Notes: generated by a model from the letters alone, not told the origin. A DNA stretch of 64,000 nt from Nitrobacter vulgaris (GCF_002028545.1 NZ_MWPQ01000005.1:93976-157975), one strand, 5' to 3'. Shown: positions 7,703-16,439, counted from the first letter of the stretch. Numbers and translations are program-made.

Positions 7703-8986
7703 TCAAATGGCAAAAGACAGCGCGCCAGACGTTTCCTTCGACGAATGAGCACCTTCGCCGCGAAACCGCATGCGCAGAAGCTGACCTCTCTGCCCGTCGA
7801 TGAAGTCGAGGTCATAATCAGGAAACGGAAACATCTTGCTGTGCGCGACCAGCTGTTTCAGCATTTGGGTGAATTGCGGCAGGGCTTGAGGCGAGCCGCT
7901 GCGCTTGTGAATCTCCCCGATCGAATAGCGGGCTTCGGTGCGGCCGGCCGCGCGCCGCGCGAGGCGATACACCACGCGGCCAAGACCGAGGGTAATCAAG
8001 AAATAGTCCGGATTGAGCGTCAGGATTTGCGGCGTGCCCTTTTCGCGCACCACCGAATCATACACCCAGGTTGGGATATTGATTTCGACGTGGTCGATAT
8101 GACCGTTGGCGGTTGAACTGACGACACGGTACTTGTCGATGAGCGGGACATTTACCACCTCGCGCCGTTTGCCGCCATACAGTGGGACAATCTTCACACG
8201 GGTGCCGGCCAGGCGATCCAGCGCCGCTTCAAGGCTTTTGTATTGCTTGCCGCCGGAGCTGCGACGGCAGAATTTGAGAATGTGCGAGGCGCTGGGGCAA
8301 TAAGCGCGCGGCGGCAGGCTTGGCCGCAGTCCCTTGCTTTCGTCGATGCGGTAGCGCCGCGTTTCCTCGGCGAGATACGACACCATGTGCAGAAAGATGT
8401 CGTAGTCGAACACGGTGGCAAGACCATGCTCGGCGCTGCCGTCGACGGTGATGATGCTGTCGTTGAGTTCGTAACGAATGACCGTGGCGCGGCGGTTCTT
8501 GGCGATGCTGAAAGGCGCGATGTCCATCAGGTTCACGTCGTCCTTGAGCGCCGCGTCGTAGATCGCCGGCACGAATAGCGAGAACTGCTCGTCATTGGCC
8601 GGTGCCTCGCGTAACAGAGGCCCCGGCAGTTCAGCCTTGAGCATACCGGCCATATCCTCTTTACGTTCGCTGGCCTTGATGGTCTCGCCAAGACGGCGCA
8701 AGGCAGCCGCCAGTTCGGAGTCGACGACGCGCGGGTTCGCCTCGCTGGGTTCCAGATCGGCGAAACTGCGGCGCATGTAGAACCGACGCAGCCGGGCCAG
8801 GGCATTTTTATCCAGCTGGAATGGCGGCCGGCCGGATTTTGCCGAAAATTCGGCCGCCAGCTTTTGCAGGTAGTCATTGCGCTCATGCAGGCTGAGACCC
8901 GCGAAGGTATCGCGCGGCAACAGATCGAGCGTGAGGGAGTGCATGCGGCGGAATCTAGCGCTGCCAGTGGTGGCCGGCGAGCGCAT
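7703..8986 (-). CDS. Plasmid replication initiator, RPA (RepA) family
   Basis: A 427-residue protein matching, by recognisable segments, the replication initiator protein A family of broad-range plasmids: FSLFVPAIYDAALKDDVNLM, FSIAKNRRATVIRYELND and FDYDIFLHMVSYLAEETRRY. The C-terminal half reads as a second winged-helix region. It should bind the iterons just downstream. The start is uncertain: 8986 or the in-frame ATG at 8944 (MHSLTLDLL), both with weak ribosome-binding sites. The protein looks full length. The promoter region upstream carries TTTGCGATTTTACGAC motifs shared with the par operon. Confidence 0.8.
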   Translation of the reverse strand: MRSPATTGSARFRRMHSLTLDLLPRDTFAGLSLHERNDYLQKLAAEFSAKSGRPPFQLDKNALARLRRFYMRRSFADLEPSEANPRVVDSELAAALRRLGETIKASERKEDMAGMLKAELPGPLLREAPANDEQFSLFVPAIYDAALKDDVNLMDIAPFSIAKNRRATVIRYELNDSIITVDGSAEHGLATVFDYDIFLHMVSYLAEETRRYRIDESKGLRPSLPPRAYCPSASHILKFCRRSSGGKQYKSLEAALDRLAGTRVKIVPLYGGKRREVVNVPLIDKYRVVSSTANGHIDHVEINIPTWVYDSVVREKGTPQILTLNPDYFLITLGLGRVVYRLARRAAGRTEARYSIGEIHKRSGSPQALPQFTQMLKQLVAHSKMFPFPDYDLDFIDGQRGQLLRMRFRGEGAHSSKETSGALSFAI

Positions 8987-9011
8987 CGCCGCCGAATTGG
9001 GCAGCTATGCC

Positions 9012-9042
9012 ATCGCAAATACGATTTTGCGATTTTACGACA
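9012..9042. promoter_or_regulatory. Repeat motif upstream of the replication initiator
   Basis: ATCGCAAATACGATTTTGCG followed by ATTTTACGAC contains overlapping inverted and direct copies of (T)ACGATTTT/GCGATTTT. The same core recurs at 9957-10066 upstream of parA. It is a candidate operator for autoregulation by the ribbon-helix-helix partner. Confidence 0.45.
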
Positions 9043-9295
9043 ATGTGGGGAAATGCCTTTCCAGCAACTCGCGCACTTCATCGGCGATTTTGGCGCCGCG
9101 CCTGGCGCAATCCACCTTGATGCGCGCGTGCAGGCTTTCGCTCACATCGATCGTCAGACGCTTCATGCGTTCGGCCGGTGCCGCCGGTTCGGCGCGCGGT
9201 TGCAGATGCGGTTCAACCCCTTGCCCCACCCAGGCGTCGGCGGTGTTGTTCTCAACGACCTTGAGGGGCAATTTGAAGGCGATGTTCTTGCTCAT
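9035..9295 (-). CDS. ParG-like ribbon-helix-helix partition protein
   Basis: An 86-residue protein with a flexible Ala/Pro-rich N-terminus and a C-terminal ribbon-helix-helix DNA-binding unit ([20 protein letters not shown]). Its ATG overlaps the parA stop codon (ATGA), so the two are translationally coupled. Size, order and fold fit the ParF/ParG class, in which this protein binds the centromere-like site and represses its own operon. Confidence 0.75.
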   Translation of the reverse strand: MSKNIAFKLPLKVVENNTADAWVGQGVEPHLQPRAEPAAPAERMKRLTIDVSESLHARIKVDCARRGAKIADEVRELLERHFPTLS

Positions 9296-9939
9296 GCAGC
9301 TTGGGCTTTCGTTGTCAGTTGAGCGGCGATGCTTCGTGCTAGCCGGGTGATTTCGCGCGCAGCCTCGCTGCGCGGGGCCGTCTCCAGCACCACTTGGCCG
9401 TTCATCGCGCTTTCGGCGTAGGCCACGCGCTGGCACAGGCTCACATCCGAAATGGTGCCGCTGAAATTGGCCAGCGCGGCATAGACTGCGCGGGCCAGCG
9501 CCGTATTTACGATTTTGCGATTGACCACAAATACGCTTTGCAAGTTTTCCCGGATTTGCCGGGCTTCCTCGACCAACCGTACCGTTTCTGCTGCGGCCCA
9601 TACATCGTAAGGCGACGGCTGCACGGGAATGATGACGATGTCGCTGGCCAGGATCGCCGACCGCGCCAGCTCGCTGACGCGAGGAGCGCCGTCGATGATT
9701 ACCACGTCATAATCGGCGGCCATGTCCGGCAATTCCTTGTGCAAGGTTGGCTTCGCCATGCCGACGACCGCAAAAAGCGGCTCGGCTTCCCGCGCTGCCG
9801 ACCATGCGAGCGCGCTGCCCTGCGGGTCGGCATCGATGAACAGCACACGCTGCCCGCTCTTGGCGTATACGCCCGCCAAGTTGATCGCGATGGTGGTTTT
9901 GCCAACCCCGCCTTTCTGATTGAGGACTCCAATGATCAT
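9292..9939 (-). CDS. parA: ParA/ParF-type partition ATPase
   Basis: A 215-residue Walker-type P-loop ATPase of the small ParA class without an N-terminal HTH. The deviant Walker A is visible near the start ([17 protein letters not shown]), with [11 protein letters not shown] and VVIIDGAPR as later signature segments. It provides segregational stability to the plasmid-like replicon. It overlaps the ribbon-helix-helix gene by 3 nt. Confidence 0.9.
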   Translation of the reverse strand: MIIGVLNQKGGVGKTTIAINLAGVYAKSGQRVLFIDADPQGSALAWSAAREAEPLFAVVGMAKPTLHKELPDMAADYDVVIIDGAPRVSELARSAILASDIVIIPVQPSPYDVWAAAETVRLVEEARQIRENLQSVFVVNRKIVNTALARAVYAALANFSGTISDVSLCQRVAYAESAMNGQVVLETAPRSEAAREITRLARSIAAQLTTKAQAA

Positions 9940-10066
9940 CGTGTTTGTGCCTTTGCGATTTGTCGCAATTACGATTGCACGACAAAGGCCGTTTGACAGC
10001 TACCTGGCTGAAACCAGCGCTGGCTCTGTGGCTGTTTCGCCGCAAAAACGCCTTTACGATTTTACG
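9940..10066. promoter_or_regulatory. parA promoter region with repeated operator-like motifs
   Basis: The region contains TTTGCGATTTGTCGCAATTA and TTTACGATTTTACGAC, close to the motif at 9012-9042. The clustering fits operator or centromere sites (parC/parH type) for the adjacent partition proteins; this is inferred from position. Confidence 0.45.
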
Positions 10067-10075
10067 ACGATGCGA

Positions 10076-10384
10076 TTACCAGGAAATCTCAACGTCGAAA
10101 CCGCTGGCCTGGCGGCCCGCCTCAAGAGTGGCTGTTCGCGAAATCCAGTCCACCGTGAGCGCGTTCTGCTTCGCCCATTGCCTGAGCATATCCGCGCCAT
10201 CCGTTTTGCTGAGGTCGATGCCGTCGGGCAGAGGTAAACGCAGCGCACGATGGCCGTTTTTTGCGGCATCGTGGAGCTGCAGCTTTATCTTGTCGCTGCG
10301 CAAATGCTCGGCTGCTAACCGCTCTAGCGCCACTTGTCGCGCGCGCTCCAGCTCTGGAACCAGCTTGGCCAATTCAAATTTCAT
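10076..10384 (-). CDS. Hypothetical protein between integrase and parA
   Basis: A 102-residue protein: an N-terminal amphipathic helical part (ELAKLVPELERARQVALERL), then a mixed alpha/beta C-terminus. Its ATG overlaps the stop codon of the upstream integrase gene, so they are one transcription unit. I do not recognise a family. The position suggests a backbone function of the plasmid-derived block. Confidence 0.6.
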   Translation of the reverse strand: MKFELAKLVPELERARQVALERLAAEHLRSDKIKLQLHDAAKNGHRALRLPLPDGIDLSKTDGADMLRQWAKQNALTVDWISRTATLEAGRQASGFDVEISW

Positions 10385-11271
10385 CTTGTCCGAGTCTGCG
10401 CCTTCGCGAAGCGACTGCCAAGATAGGTATCGGTGACGTTCAGCCGGCCGTGGCCCAGTTCGTTGCTGATTTGCATGCGGGCGCGGAAGTCCGCCGCTTT
10501 CTCGGTGCGGCTCAACCGTTCATGCGTCGCGCCGCCTGCCGCAGGGCAGGGGCGGCCTGTCAGCGTTTGATACCGCCATTGTGCATACCAGTGGCGATGG
10601 CCGTGCATGTTGCGAATGCCGACGCCCCAAGTCTCGTGCTCGACATCCTTGCGAAAATCAATGTAGCGCTCTCCCTGTGGAATCAGTGAGCCGTCGCCGC
10701 ACACCCTTCGCAGTTCATCGAGCAAGGCACGCTGGCGCGGATGCGTGATCGGAATATCGCGGGCGCGGCCGCCCTTGCACCAGCTCGGCTGCATTACCAG
10801 TCGATCGCCTTTATCGGCCTGCCCGACCCGGAATTTCAGGCTTTCCTCCAACCGCATGCCGAACGCCATTTGCAAGCGCAGCGCGAGCTGGTGACACAAG
10901 GGAAGGGCGGCGAGTTTTTCGCCTTGCACGACATGGGCGCGGTTGCCGGCGAAGGCCGCACGTTTGGCAATGCCGGCGCTATCGTTGTCACGCGGGACCA
11001 CGTTGGGTTTACGCACTTTAGCGGCCCACCAGCGTAACCATCCCATGCGGTTTTTCATGGTACCGGCCGAGAGGCGCGCCGCGCGCCAATGATCAAGCAG
11101 GGCCTCGACATGGCGCGGCTTCAAGGACGACGCGGCCGGAAGCTTGAACCCAAGGGCGCGCAGGTCGCGCGCCATGAGCTGCAAGCCCCGGTGTCGTTGC
11201 ATGCGCGTCAGATACGACCCGTCACCATCGCCCAGGGCGATGCCTTTCAGGTCATAGGCTAGCACATCCAT
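10381..11271 (-). CDS. Second tyrosine recombinase (integrase-domain protein)
   Basis: A 296-residue tyrosine recombinase of the plasmid/ICE 'integrase domain' type. The core-binding region includes KPRHVEALLDHWRA. Catalytic-region segments visible are FGMRLEESLKF (Arg), MHGHRHWYAQWRY (His-x-x-Arg context) and ISNELGHGRLNVTDTYLG (His and likely nucleophile Tyr). It is distinct from the tRNA-proximal integrase and is probably the resolution/integration enzyme of the plasmid-like block (initiator-par-integrase) now captured in the element. Confidence 0.8.
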   Translation of the reverse strand: MDVLAYDLKGIALGDGDGSYLTRMQRHRGLQLMARDLRALGFKLPAASSLKPRHVEALLDHWRAARLSAGTMKNRMGWLRWWAAKVRKPNVVPRDNDSAGIAKRAAFAGNRAHVVQGEKLAALPLCHQLALRLQMAFGMRLEESLKFRVGQADKGDRLVMQPSWCKGGRARDIPITHPRQRALLDELRRVCGDGSLIPQGERYIDFRKDVEHETWGVGIRNMHGHRHWYAQWRYQTLTGRPCPAAGGATHERLSRTEKAADFRARMQISNELGHGRLNVTDTYLGSRFAKAQTRTR

Positions 11272-11948
11272 TCTCGTTGCTTTCGTGAGTGTTTATGACC
11301 GCCGTTGCAGCCTTGGCTGCAATGGCCCGCCATTCGGCGGAGTGGTCGCTTCAACACGGCGAGCGACGCCGCATTGCCTCGTTCTGGTCTGTAACCGGTT
11401 CGCTACCAGGAATGCGGCCAGCTCTTCCTGCGCTGTGCACTGGCATTGCCGACGTGTGGCGTGTTCCTGTCATTACTTCCCTCCTTCGGGGTTGCGGCTG
11501 GCATTGCCCGTGGGGTTGCACACGCCGCGTGGTTGCCGGGATACGCCCGGCCGCTTTGGTCTCGTCATGGCTTGCTCCTTGAAAAGGTAGTGGCCTTGCG
11601 GCCGGGGTTTCCGCGTGTTGCGCGGTGGCAGCCGGACATCATGCTTCTGGCACTCGCCGGCACTCCGGCGATGCAGGGACCGTGCCTATTCTGCACGGCC
11701 TGAAAAATCCCCGTGTTGGTTGGAACATCGAACCGCCATGACGTATCCGCAGGGCTTGCGGTTCGCGCCCTCACTACCGAGGGCAGCGAGTAGTGAGGGC
11801 GCTTTCAGCGGTGTTGCCGGTTTGCCGGCATCGGGGAGGGAGCCTCCCCGAACCCTTCCCGTGGTGCTTAGGGCTACGCCACCCAGCACCCAGCGGAGGT
11901 CGTTGCGCACGCCTCCACACCACCAGGCGGCAGGGATACCCTGCACCC
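11272..11948. other. Non-coding, GC-rich region
   Basis: About 680 bp between the integrase gene and the toxin gene. No reading frame here looks like a real protein. The only clear structure is the hairpin at 11765-11802. Confidence 0.5.
11765..11802. repeat. Perfect 13-bp inverted repeat
   Basis: GCGCCCTCACTAC and GTAGTGAGGGCGC flank a 12-nt loop, followed by TTTC. The stem is strong and perfect, but the T tract is short. It may be a terminator, a single-strand origin-like hairpin or a recombination site. Confidence 0.5.
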
Positions 11949-12257
11949 CTATTTACGTTTACGCAGCGTTCGCCTCAATTCCTGGCCGGCGTAGAGCACG
12001 CCAACAATCTCGACCCGCTGTTTACGCAAGCGATATGCAATGGTCACGCGCCGCTCCATGGTGATGGTGCGCAGCCCAGACAGAATATCCTCGCGGCTTC
12101 GCCCGCGCTCGGGGAAGTCTGCCAGGCTCATACACATGGCATAGATGCGGTCGAGATAGCCATTGGCTATAGCCAAGCCGGCCTCCATGGCTATGTAATA
12201 GCCGAGGTCGGCCATTTGGTTCTCGGCGCGACGTAAGAAGACGACCTTACGCGACAC
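11949..12257 (-). CDS. parE: RelE/ParE superfamily toxin
   Basis: A 102-residue basic protein with the ParE fold pattern: an N-terminal VVFLRRAENQMADLGYYIA helix region, an FPERGRSR segment, then RVTIAYRLRKQRVEIVGVLY ending in a basic tail. Its start overlaps the antitoxin stop. It is expected to target gyrase or another essential process, held in check by the upstream antitoxin. It likely stabilises the element. Confidence 0.88.
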   Translation of the reverse strand: MSRKVVFLRRAENQMADLGYYIAMEAGLAIANGYLDRIYAMCMSLADFPERGRSREDILSGLRTITMERRVTIAYRLRKQRVEIVGVLYAGQELRRTLRKRK

Positions 12258-12522
12258 GCTTCGCGGCTTTCACCTTCCTGGCGATCCGCGTCCGTACCCG
12301 CTTGAAAACCTCGTCAATCGGCGAGGGCGGCCGTTTGTCGGCAACTGAGGCCAGGACCTCTTGCCGCAGCCACTCATCAAACACGGCATCGCGCTCGCTC
12401 ATCAGGCGGAGCGCGTCATTCATGACTTCGCTGGCGTTCTCGTATCGGCCGGAATCCAGCTGTTGTCGGAGAATCGCCTGCTGCTTCGAGCCGAGTTCGA
12501 CGTTGATTGCCTTGCCTGCCAT
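12247..12522 (-). CDS. parD: ParD-type ribbon-helix-helix antitoxin
   Basis: A 91-residue antitoxin: an N-terminal ribbon-helix-helix (INVELGSKQQAILRQQLDSG...ASEVMNDALRLM) and a C-terminal toxin-wrapping helix. The start at 12522 (MAGKAINVELG) is preferred over an upstream one because of the AAGGAAAG ribosome-binding site. It overlaps the toxin gene by 11 nt; the pair is an operon probably autorepressed by this protein. Confidence 0.88.
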   Translation of the reverse strand: MAGKAINVELGSKQQAILRQQLDSGRYENASEVMNDALRLMSERDAVFDEWLRQEVLASVADKRPPSPIDEVFKRVRTRIARKVKAAKRVA

Positions 12523-12627
12523 GAGTTTGTCGCTTTCCTTTGACCGAACCATACCACGGCCGACATGCTGATGCAGCAGTTTCGTGGTACTGTCAGCGCA
12601 TGCTGGCGGCGCGCATCATCCGACAGC

Positions 12628-13014
12628 ATGAAGCTGCGCCGCCGCCCGCATATTATCGCCCCGGCCGACATCACCAAGGGTGCTCAGGCTGAATCCGCTT
12701 TCCGCAAATGGCTTGACGCGGCCGTGCTGCCGCACATTTATGTCGAACAATCACCCCTGACCGTGCCGGAGCCGTTGCGCGAGCAAATCAAACGCCCCGA
12801 TTACATCGTGGGGATTCCCGGCGTCGGGATGGTGGCTTTCGACGTGAAGGCGAAAACCATCTATCCCGAAGGGCTGATATTCGACCTCGACGAGGTGCCC
12901 GCGGTGCGGCGTAGCAAGGTGTTGACGTTGTGCATGCCCATCGAGCGCGCGTTGCTTGTGTCGATGGATGAGCCGTTTTATTCAGCGTTTGTTCGTGCTG
13001 TTGCTTTGAATTGA
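12628..13014 (+). CDS. Small protein with PD-(D/E)XK-like motif
   Basis: A 128-residue protein divergent from parDE. RPDYIVGIPGVGMVAFDVKA contains Asp...Asp-x-Lys spaced as in PD-(D/E)XK nuclease folds, preceded by a helix with an acidic residue (AESAFRKWLDAAV). This fits restriction-like or repair nucleases, but no specific family is recognised. The first of three dispersed repeats begins 24 bp past its stop. Confidence 0.6.
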   Translation: MKLRRRPHIIAPADITKGAQAESAFRKWLDAAVLPHIYVEQSPLTVPEPLREQIKRPDYIVGIPGVGMVAFDVKAKTIYPEGLIFDLDEVPAVRRSKVLTLCMPIERALLVSMDEPFYSAFVRAVALN

Positions 13015-13037
13015 TCGGCGTGCCGTTCCGGACGGGC

Positions 13038-13100
13038 TTTAAACTGCGTTCGGAGCTGCGGCGCTATCTCCGCCCGTGCGGGTGACAATCCCTCACGCAA
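13038..13100 (+). repeat. Dispersed repeat, copy A
   Basis: A 63-bp sequence starting TTTAAACTGCGTTCGGAGCT, nearly identical to 13774-13835 and, over its first half, to 15510-15541. The copies flank the two genes between them. Confidence 0.75.
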
Positions 13101-13115
13101 AAGCCCAGCATAGCC

Positions 13116-13667
13116 TCATTGCTTTCGAGGTGTTCCCCAGATGCCTGTATACCGGTAGCAAAACGGAGCGCGATGCAGTTTTGTTTTCTCGTCGAGTTCG
13201 CCGGGCATATTAACATTAGCGACGTTGTTCTTAAAGATCAGCTCGGGGCCATCGAACCAATCGCCGTCCGCGATGACGCTGCAATCCGCCTCCCATTTGT
13301 GGGATACCTTCACGTGAGCGCGGGTGATTTCGTAGTCAGTATCGTTTTTCGTGACGGTGAAGATCATCGGAGGATTGTCGAAATTCTTGCTTCCCATCAA
13401 AACGACGCCGGGGTCTTTGTCAAAATCCGGCATCATGCTGATATCGAGGCCTTTACCAAGGTAGGACAGCGGGAGTTCTTCTTCCTTACGAAACCGGATC
13501 GCGCATACCTTCTGAACCGTATACATCGCGACTGACGGTTGGCCGCGCATTTCCCTGACCACACATTCATCGTAAGAGCTAGGTCGATCCAGATACCACA
13601 CAACGCCGCCTGCGATGACCGCCGCCGCAATGACGCTCAAGGTAATTCCAACAAACCACCTAAACAT
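13116..13667 (-). CDS. Hypothetical membrane-anchored secreted protein
   Basis: A 183-residue protein with one N-terminal transmembrane helix (MFRWFVGITLSVIAAAVIAG) and a Cys-containing extracytoplasmic domain. It starts at 13667, where GGAGA lies 6 nt upstream; a longer reading to 13739 has no such support. I recognise no family. It sits alone between repeat copies A and B, in the opposite orientation to its neighbours, like an acquired cassette. Confidence 0.6.
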   Translation of the reverse strand: MFRWFVGITLSVIAAAVIAGGVVWYLDRPSSYDECVVREMRGQPSVAMYTVQKVCAIRFRKEEELPLSYLGKGLDISMMPDFDKDPGVVLMGSKNFDNPPMIFTVTKNDTDYEITRAHVKVSHKWEADCSVIADGDWFDGPELIFKNNVANVNMPGELDEKTKLHRAPFCYRYTGIWGTPRKQ

Positions 13668-14048
13668 TACGTCTCCTGACAGGCCGATCTCAGAAAAAAG
13701 CCCTTTCAGCAATCTCCAGCCAGCTGGTGATCGTGTCAAACATGATGGATTGGCGTGCCTTCACAGGCCGAGTTTTAAACTACGTTCGGAGCTGCTGCGC
13801 TATCTCCGCCATCCGGGTCACAATCCCTTACGCAATACCCCGCGCAGGCCGCTTGGCGTTCAAGCCCTGCCTGCGGCTCCAGGTGTTCGCCTCGGCACCA
13901 CAAGGGCAGGGGGCTTGAGCGCGCGCCTGGCGCAGGCAAGCGGCTGGCCATTGCCTAAGCCGGAATGCGGCTTGGGCAAGCCACACACATGACGCCAAAG
14001 TAAACGCGGCGCGATACAGATTCAGCGGCTTAGCCTTATTATTAGTTC
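13668..14048. other. Intergenic region with repeat copy B and hairpins
   Basis: About 380 bp without a gene. It contains repeat copy B (13774-13835) and a GC-rich hairpin (GCCTAAGCCG/CGGCTTGGGC, 13953-13977). Confidence 0.55.
13774..13835 (+). repeat. Dispersed repeat, copy B
   Basis: 62 bp starting TTTAAACTACGTTCGGAGCT; it differs from copy A at only a handful of positions across its whole length. Confidence 0.75.
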
Positions 14049-15479
14049 ATGCGCGCTGTGTTGCTCGGGTTGATGCTGGCCTTATTGGCGAGCGTTGCTG
14101 TGGCCCAGGACTGGGGTAACATCGCCGTCATTTCCTCGACGCTGGGCAACAACACCAATCGCCTGTGTATTGGCGAACATTCAAGGGCTGGTGACATCGG
14201 CTGCCCCACCTATGCGCCGAGCCTGACGACAGCAGGTGATGTGAGCGTGAGCGGTAATTTGTCGGCGGCGACCTTCATAGGTGACGGCAGCGGCCTGACC
14301 GGCGTCATAGCGTCTTCCGTATCGCCCGAAGTCATCAGTATCAACGATCTGTCTGACGCGTCCAGCACGGTGGCCAGCGGCAATATGTTCCTGGGGTCGC
14401 TGGGCGGTAGTAGCATCACCACTGGCACTTACAACGTTGGGCTTGGCATCGGTGCCCTGGCCAGTGCCACCTGGGCTACACAAAACACGGCCATTGGTAC
14501 CCGAGCCCTGGCTAAAACAGTCAGCAGCGCCAATAACGTCGCTATTGGGTATAACGCGTTGAACGCTGATACCTCCGGCAGTAACAACGTTGCTGTCGGC
14601 CCTTGGGTGCTTTACCTGAACTCGACCGGTACCGGTAATATCGGCATTGGCAATGGCGCCATGACTTACAACCGAACCGGCGGCAGCAACATCGCCATGG
14701 GCTTCCAGCATGTCCTGGAAATGAACCAGACTGGTAGCAGCAACATCGCCCTGGGTTACTTTGCGCTCTACAGCCATATGATGCCGTCCGGGCTTATCGC
14801 CATCGGCGAAAAATCAATGGCGAACATCTCGGGCACGAGCGGCGCTGGCAATAGTGCCGTGCGCAACACGGCGCTTGGCTATTACACCCTTGTCGGCAGC
14901 AGCACGCCCACAAACAATACTGCCAGCGATAACACCGTATTCGGCTATAAGGCAGGTAACGGCGCCAACCTGACGACGGCCAGCGGCAACACCTTGATGG
15001 GTTCTATGGTGGCTGATGGTATCACCACCGGTAACAGTAATACTGCTATAGGCGCCTATGCTGGCCGCCTCATCACCACCGGCACCAACAACATCACCAT
15101 CGGCGCCAATGCCGATGTACAGAATGGCACCGGCAGCAACCAGCTCAGCATCGGCAATGCCATCTTTGGCGACCTCGGCCGTGCGTTCAACACCTACATC
15201 GGCATCAACATCAACAGCCCCACGGTCGCACTGGAGGTCTCCGGCACGGTATCGGCTTCGCGCTTTGTGGGCGACGGCAGCAGCCTGACCGGCATTACCT
15301 CCGCTGGCGACCGCATCGTGAGCGGCTCGGCGTTCGTGAAGGCACTACAAGGTGCCGGTGGCGAAGTATCCGGCACGCTCAAGCTAACCAGCAGCGGCAG
15401 CGAGCCGTGCGATGCCGCGCACTACAACACGATGCGCATCGACCCGGTTACCCACTTCATAGAGGTATGTCGACCGTAA
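14049..15479 (+). CDS. Secreted beta-roll repeat protein (YadA-head/tail-fibre-like)
   Basis: A 476-residue protein with a signal peptide (cleavage near SVAVAQ). The body is built of many ~14-residue repeats of the form (S/T)GxNNxAIGxxAL, as in trimeric autotransporter heads and phage tail fibres, here forming a likely left-handed beta roll. Two GDGSxLTG segments (about residues 78 and 405) bracket the repeat domain. No YadA membrane anchor or peptidase chaperone domain is present; the C-terminus ends with two Cys-containing segments. It might be a surface or fibre protein. It lies between repeat copies B and C. Confidence 0.7.
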   Translation: MRAVLLGLMLALLASVAVAQDWGNIAVISSTLGNNTNRLCIGEHSRAGDIGCPTYAPSLTTAGDVSVSGNLSAATFIGDGSGLTGVIASSVSPEVISINDLSDASSTVASGNMFLGSLGGSSITTGTYNVGLGIGALASATWATQNTAIGTRALAKTVSSANNVAIGYNALNADTSGSNNVAVGPWVLYLNSTGTGNIGIGNGAMTYNRTGGSNIAMGFQHVLEMNQTGSSNIALGYFALYSHMMPSGLIAIGEKSMANISGTSGAGNSAVRNTALGYYTLVGSSTPTNNTASDNTVFGYKAGNGANLTTASGNTLMGSMVADGITTGNSNTAIGAYAGRLITTGTNNITIGANADVQNGTGSNQLSIGNAIFGDLGRAFNTYIGININSPTVALEVSGTVSASRFVGDGSSLTGITSAGDRIVSGSAFVKALQGAGGEVSGTLKLTSSGSEPCDAAHYNTMRIDPVTHFIEVCRP

Positions 15480-15509
15480 ATATCATTCATGGTTGCCGCC
15501 ACCGTCGGT

Positions 15510-15541
15510 TTTAAACTGCGTTCCGAGCTGCTGCGCTATCT
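15510..15541 (+). repeat. Dispersed repeat, copy C
   Basis: 32 bp starting TTTAAACTGCGTTCCGAGCT, matching the first half of copies A and B; it lies 31 bp past the end of the beta-roll gene. Confidence 0.65.
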
Positions 15542-15767
15542 CGGGGTCGTTTGCGGAAGGGCGAAATCCTACGCTAAGCCGAGGACCACTTTCGCGAGCT
15601 CGACATTGCGCGAATCATTCTCCGCCAATAGTTTGACGCTTGGCACCGTGCGGCCAGCCGCTTGCTCCTCTGGAATGGCGAAGGCGCGGATAATCCTGGT
15701 TTGACCCTTATGGGCGACCGTCAGCAATGCAAGCACTGACAACGACGCGCCCTTTGAGGATCAAACT

Positions 15768-16439
15768 ATGTTTTCCTTTTCCGACTCGAAATCTATGGCT
15801 AAGGCTCTTCGCAAAGTTTTGGAGGAGCACAATCTGCAGCTTTCACACAGCGCATGCCTTGAAATCGTCGCTCGCCAACTTGGTTTCGCAAATTGGCAGG
15901 TTCTAAGTGCCGTTTGCGAACATGAAAAACAACTAGCCGTGATTGTTTTCGTGGAACATGGTCGCCAACAGGAAGCCGCCGCATTTTATAGGTCGGCGTT
16001 TAACGCCTCCCATATGGGAACGCATGAAGATAGCAATGTTCTCTATGCAATAGATCTCGACTTAGGCGGGATCAAAATCACGGTCTCTGGTGCCAACCCG
16101 AGGCGGGAGGCGGAGCCTCATCGAGGAGGCCCTTTCTTCCCGAAGGCAAATGGCGCGGTAAATTCGATTTTTTCGCTCACGGTCGCAGATGCTGAGAAGA
16201 CGCTGCAGCAGGCCATTGCTGCAGGAGGAACGATCCGAAATCGCCTTGAGATCAGTGACGAACGTAAGCGAGTGGCAAGCTTTTTCGATCCATTCGGGCA
16301 TGTCTGGGCTTTGACTGAAACGCAGCGAGTAAAGATTTCGCCTCGCGAACTGGATGAACTGCGTGCGGCCGAGCTGGCCCGCATTCGGGAGGCCAGATGT
16401 ATTACGCCTGCCCCAGAACCCGCAGGCCATAATCTCTGA
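15768..16439 (+). CDS. Glyoxalase-superfamily (VOC) protein
   Basis: A 223-residue protein. Residues 1-50 (MAKALRKVLEEHNLQLSHSACLEIVARQLG) match the short helical domain found in 'glyoxalase superfamily' toxin-resistance-like proteins. Residues 52-190 form a vicinal-oxygen-chelate fold: VIVFVEHGRQQEAAAFYRSA, then FFDPFGHVWAL near the end. The final ~15 residues run into sequence matching the recombinase fragment on the other strand, so the natural C-terminus may have been replaced. Substrate unknown. Confidence 0.7.
   Translation: MFSFSDSKSMAKALRKVLEEHNLQLSHSACLEIVARQLGFANWQVLSAVCEHEKQLAVIVFVEHGRQQEAAAFYRSAFNASHMGTHEDSNVLYAIDLDLGGIKITVSGANPRREAEPHRGGPFFPKANGAVNSIFSLTVADAEKTLQQAIAAGGTIRNRLEISDERKRVASFFDPFGHVWALTETQRVKISPRELDELRAAELARIREARCITPAPEPAGHNL

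Noticed and set aside
7585..7803. Repetitive reading frame (IADVR repeats) through the iterons
   Set aside because: The repetition comes from the DNA iterons; there is no ribosome-binding site, and the frame overlaps the initiator gene.
13038..15541. True integron attC sites
   Set aside because: I could not identify the inverse core and core sites or an integron integrase; only a dispersed repeat is claimed.
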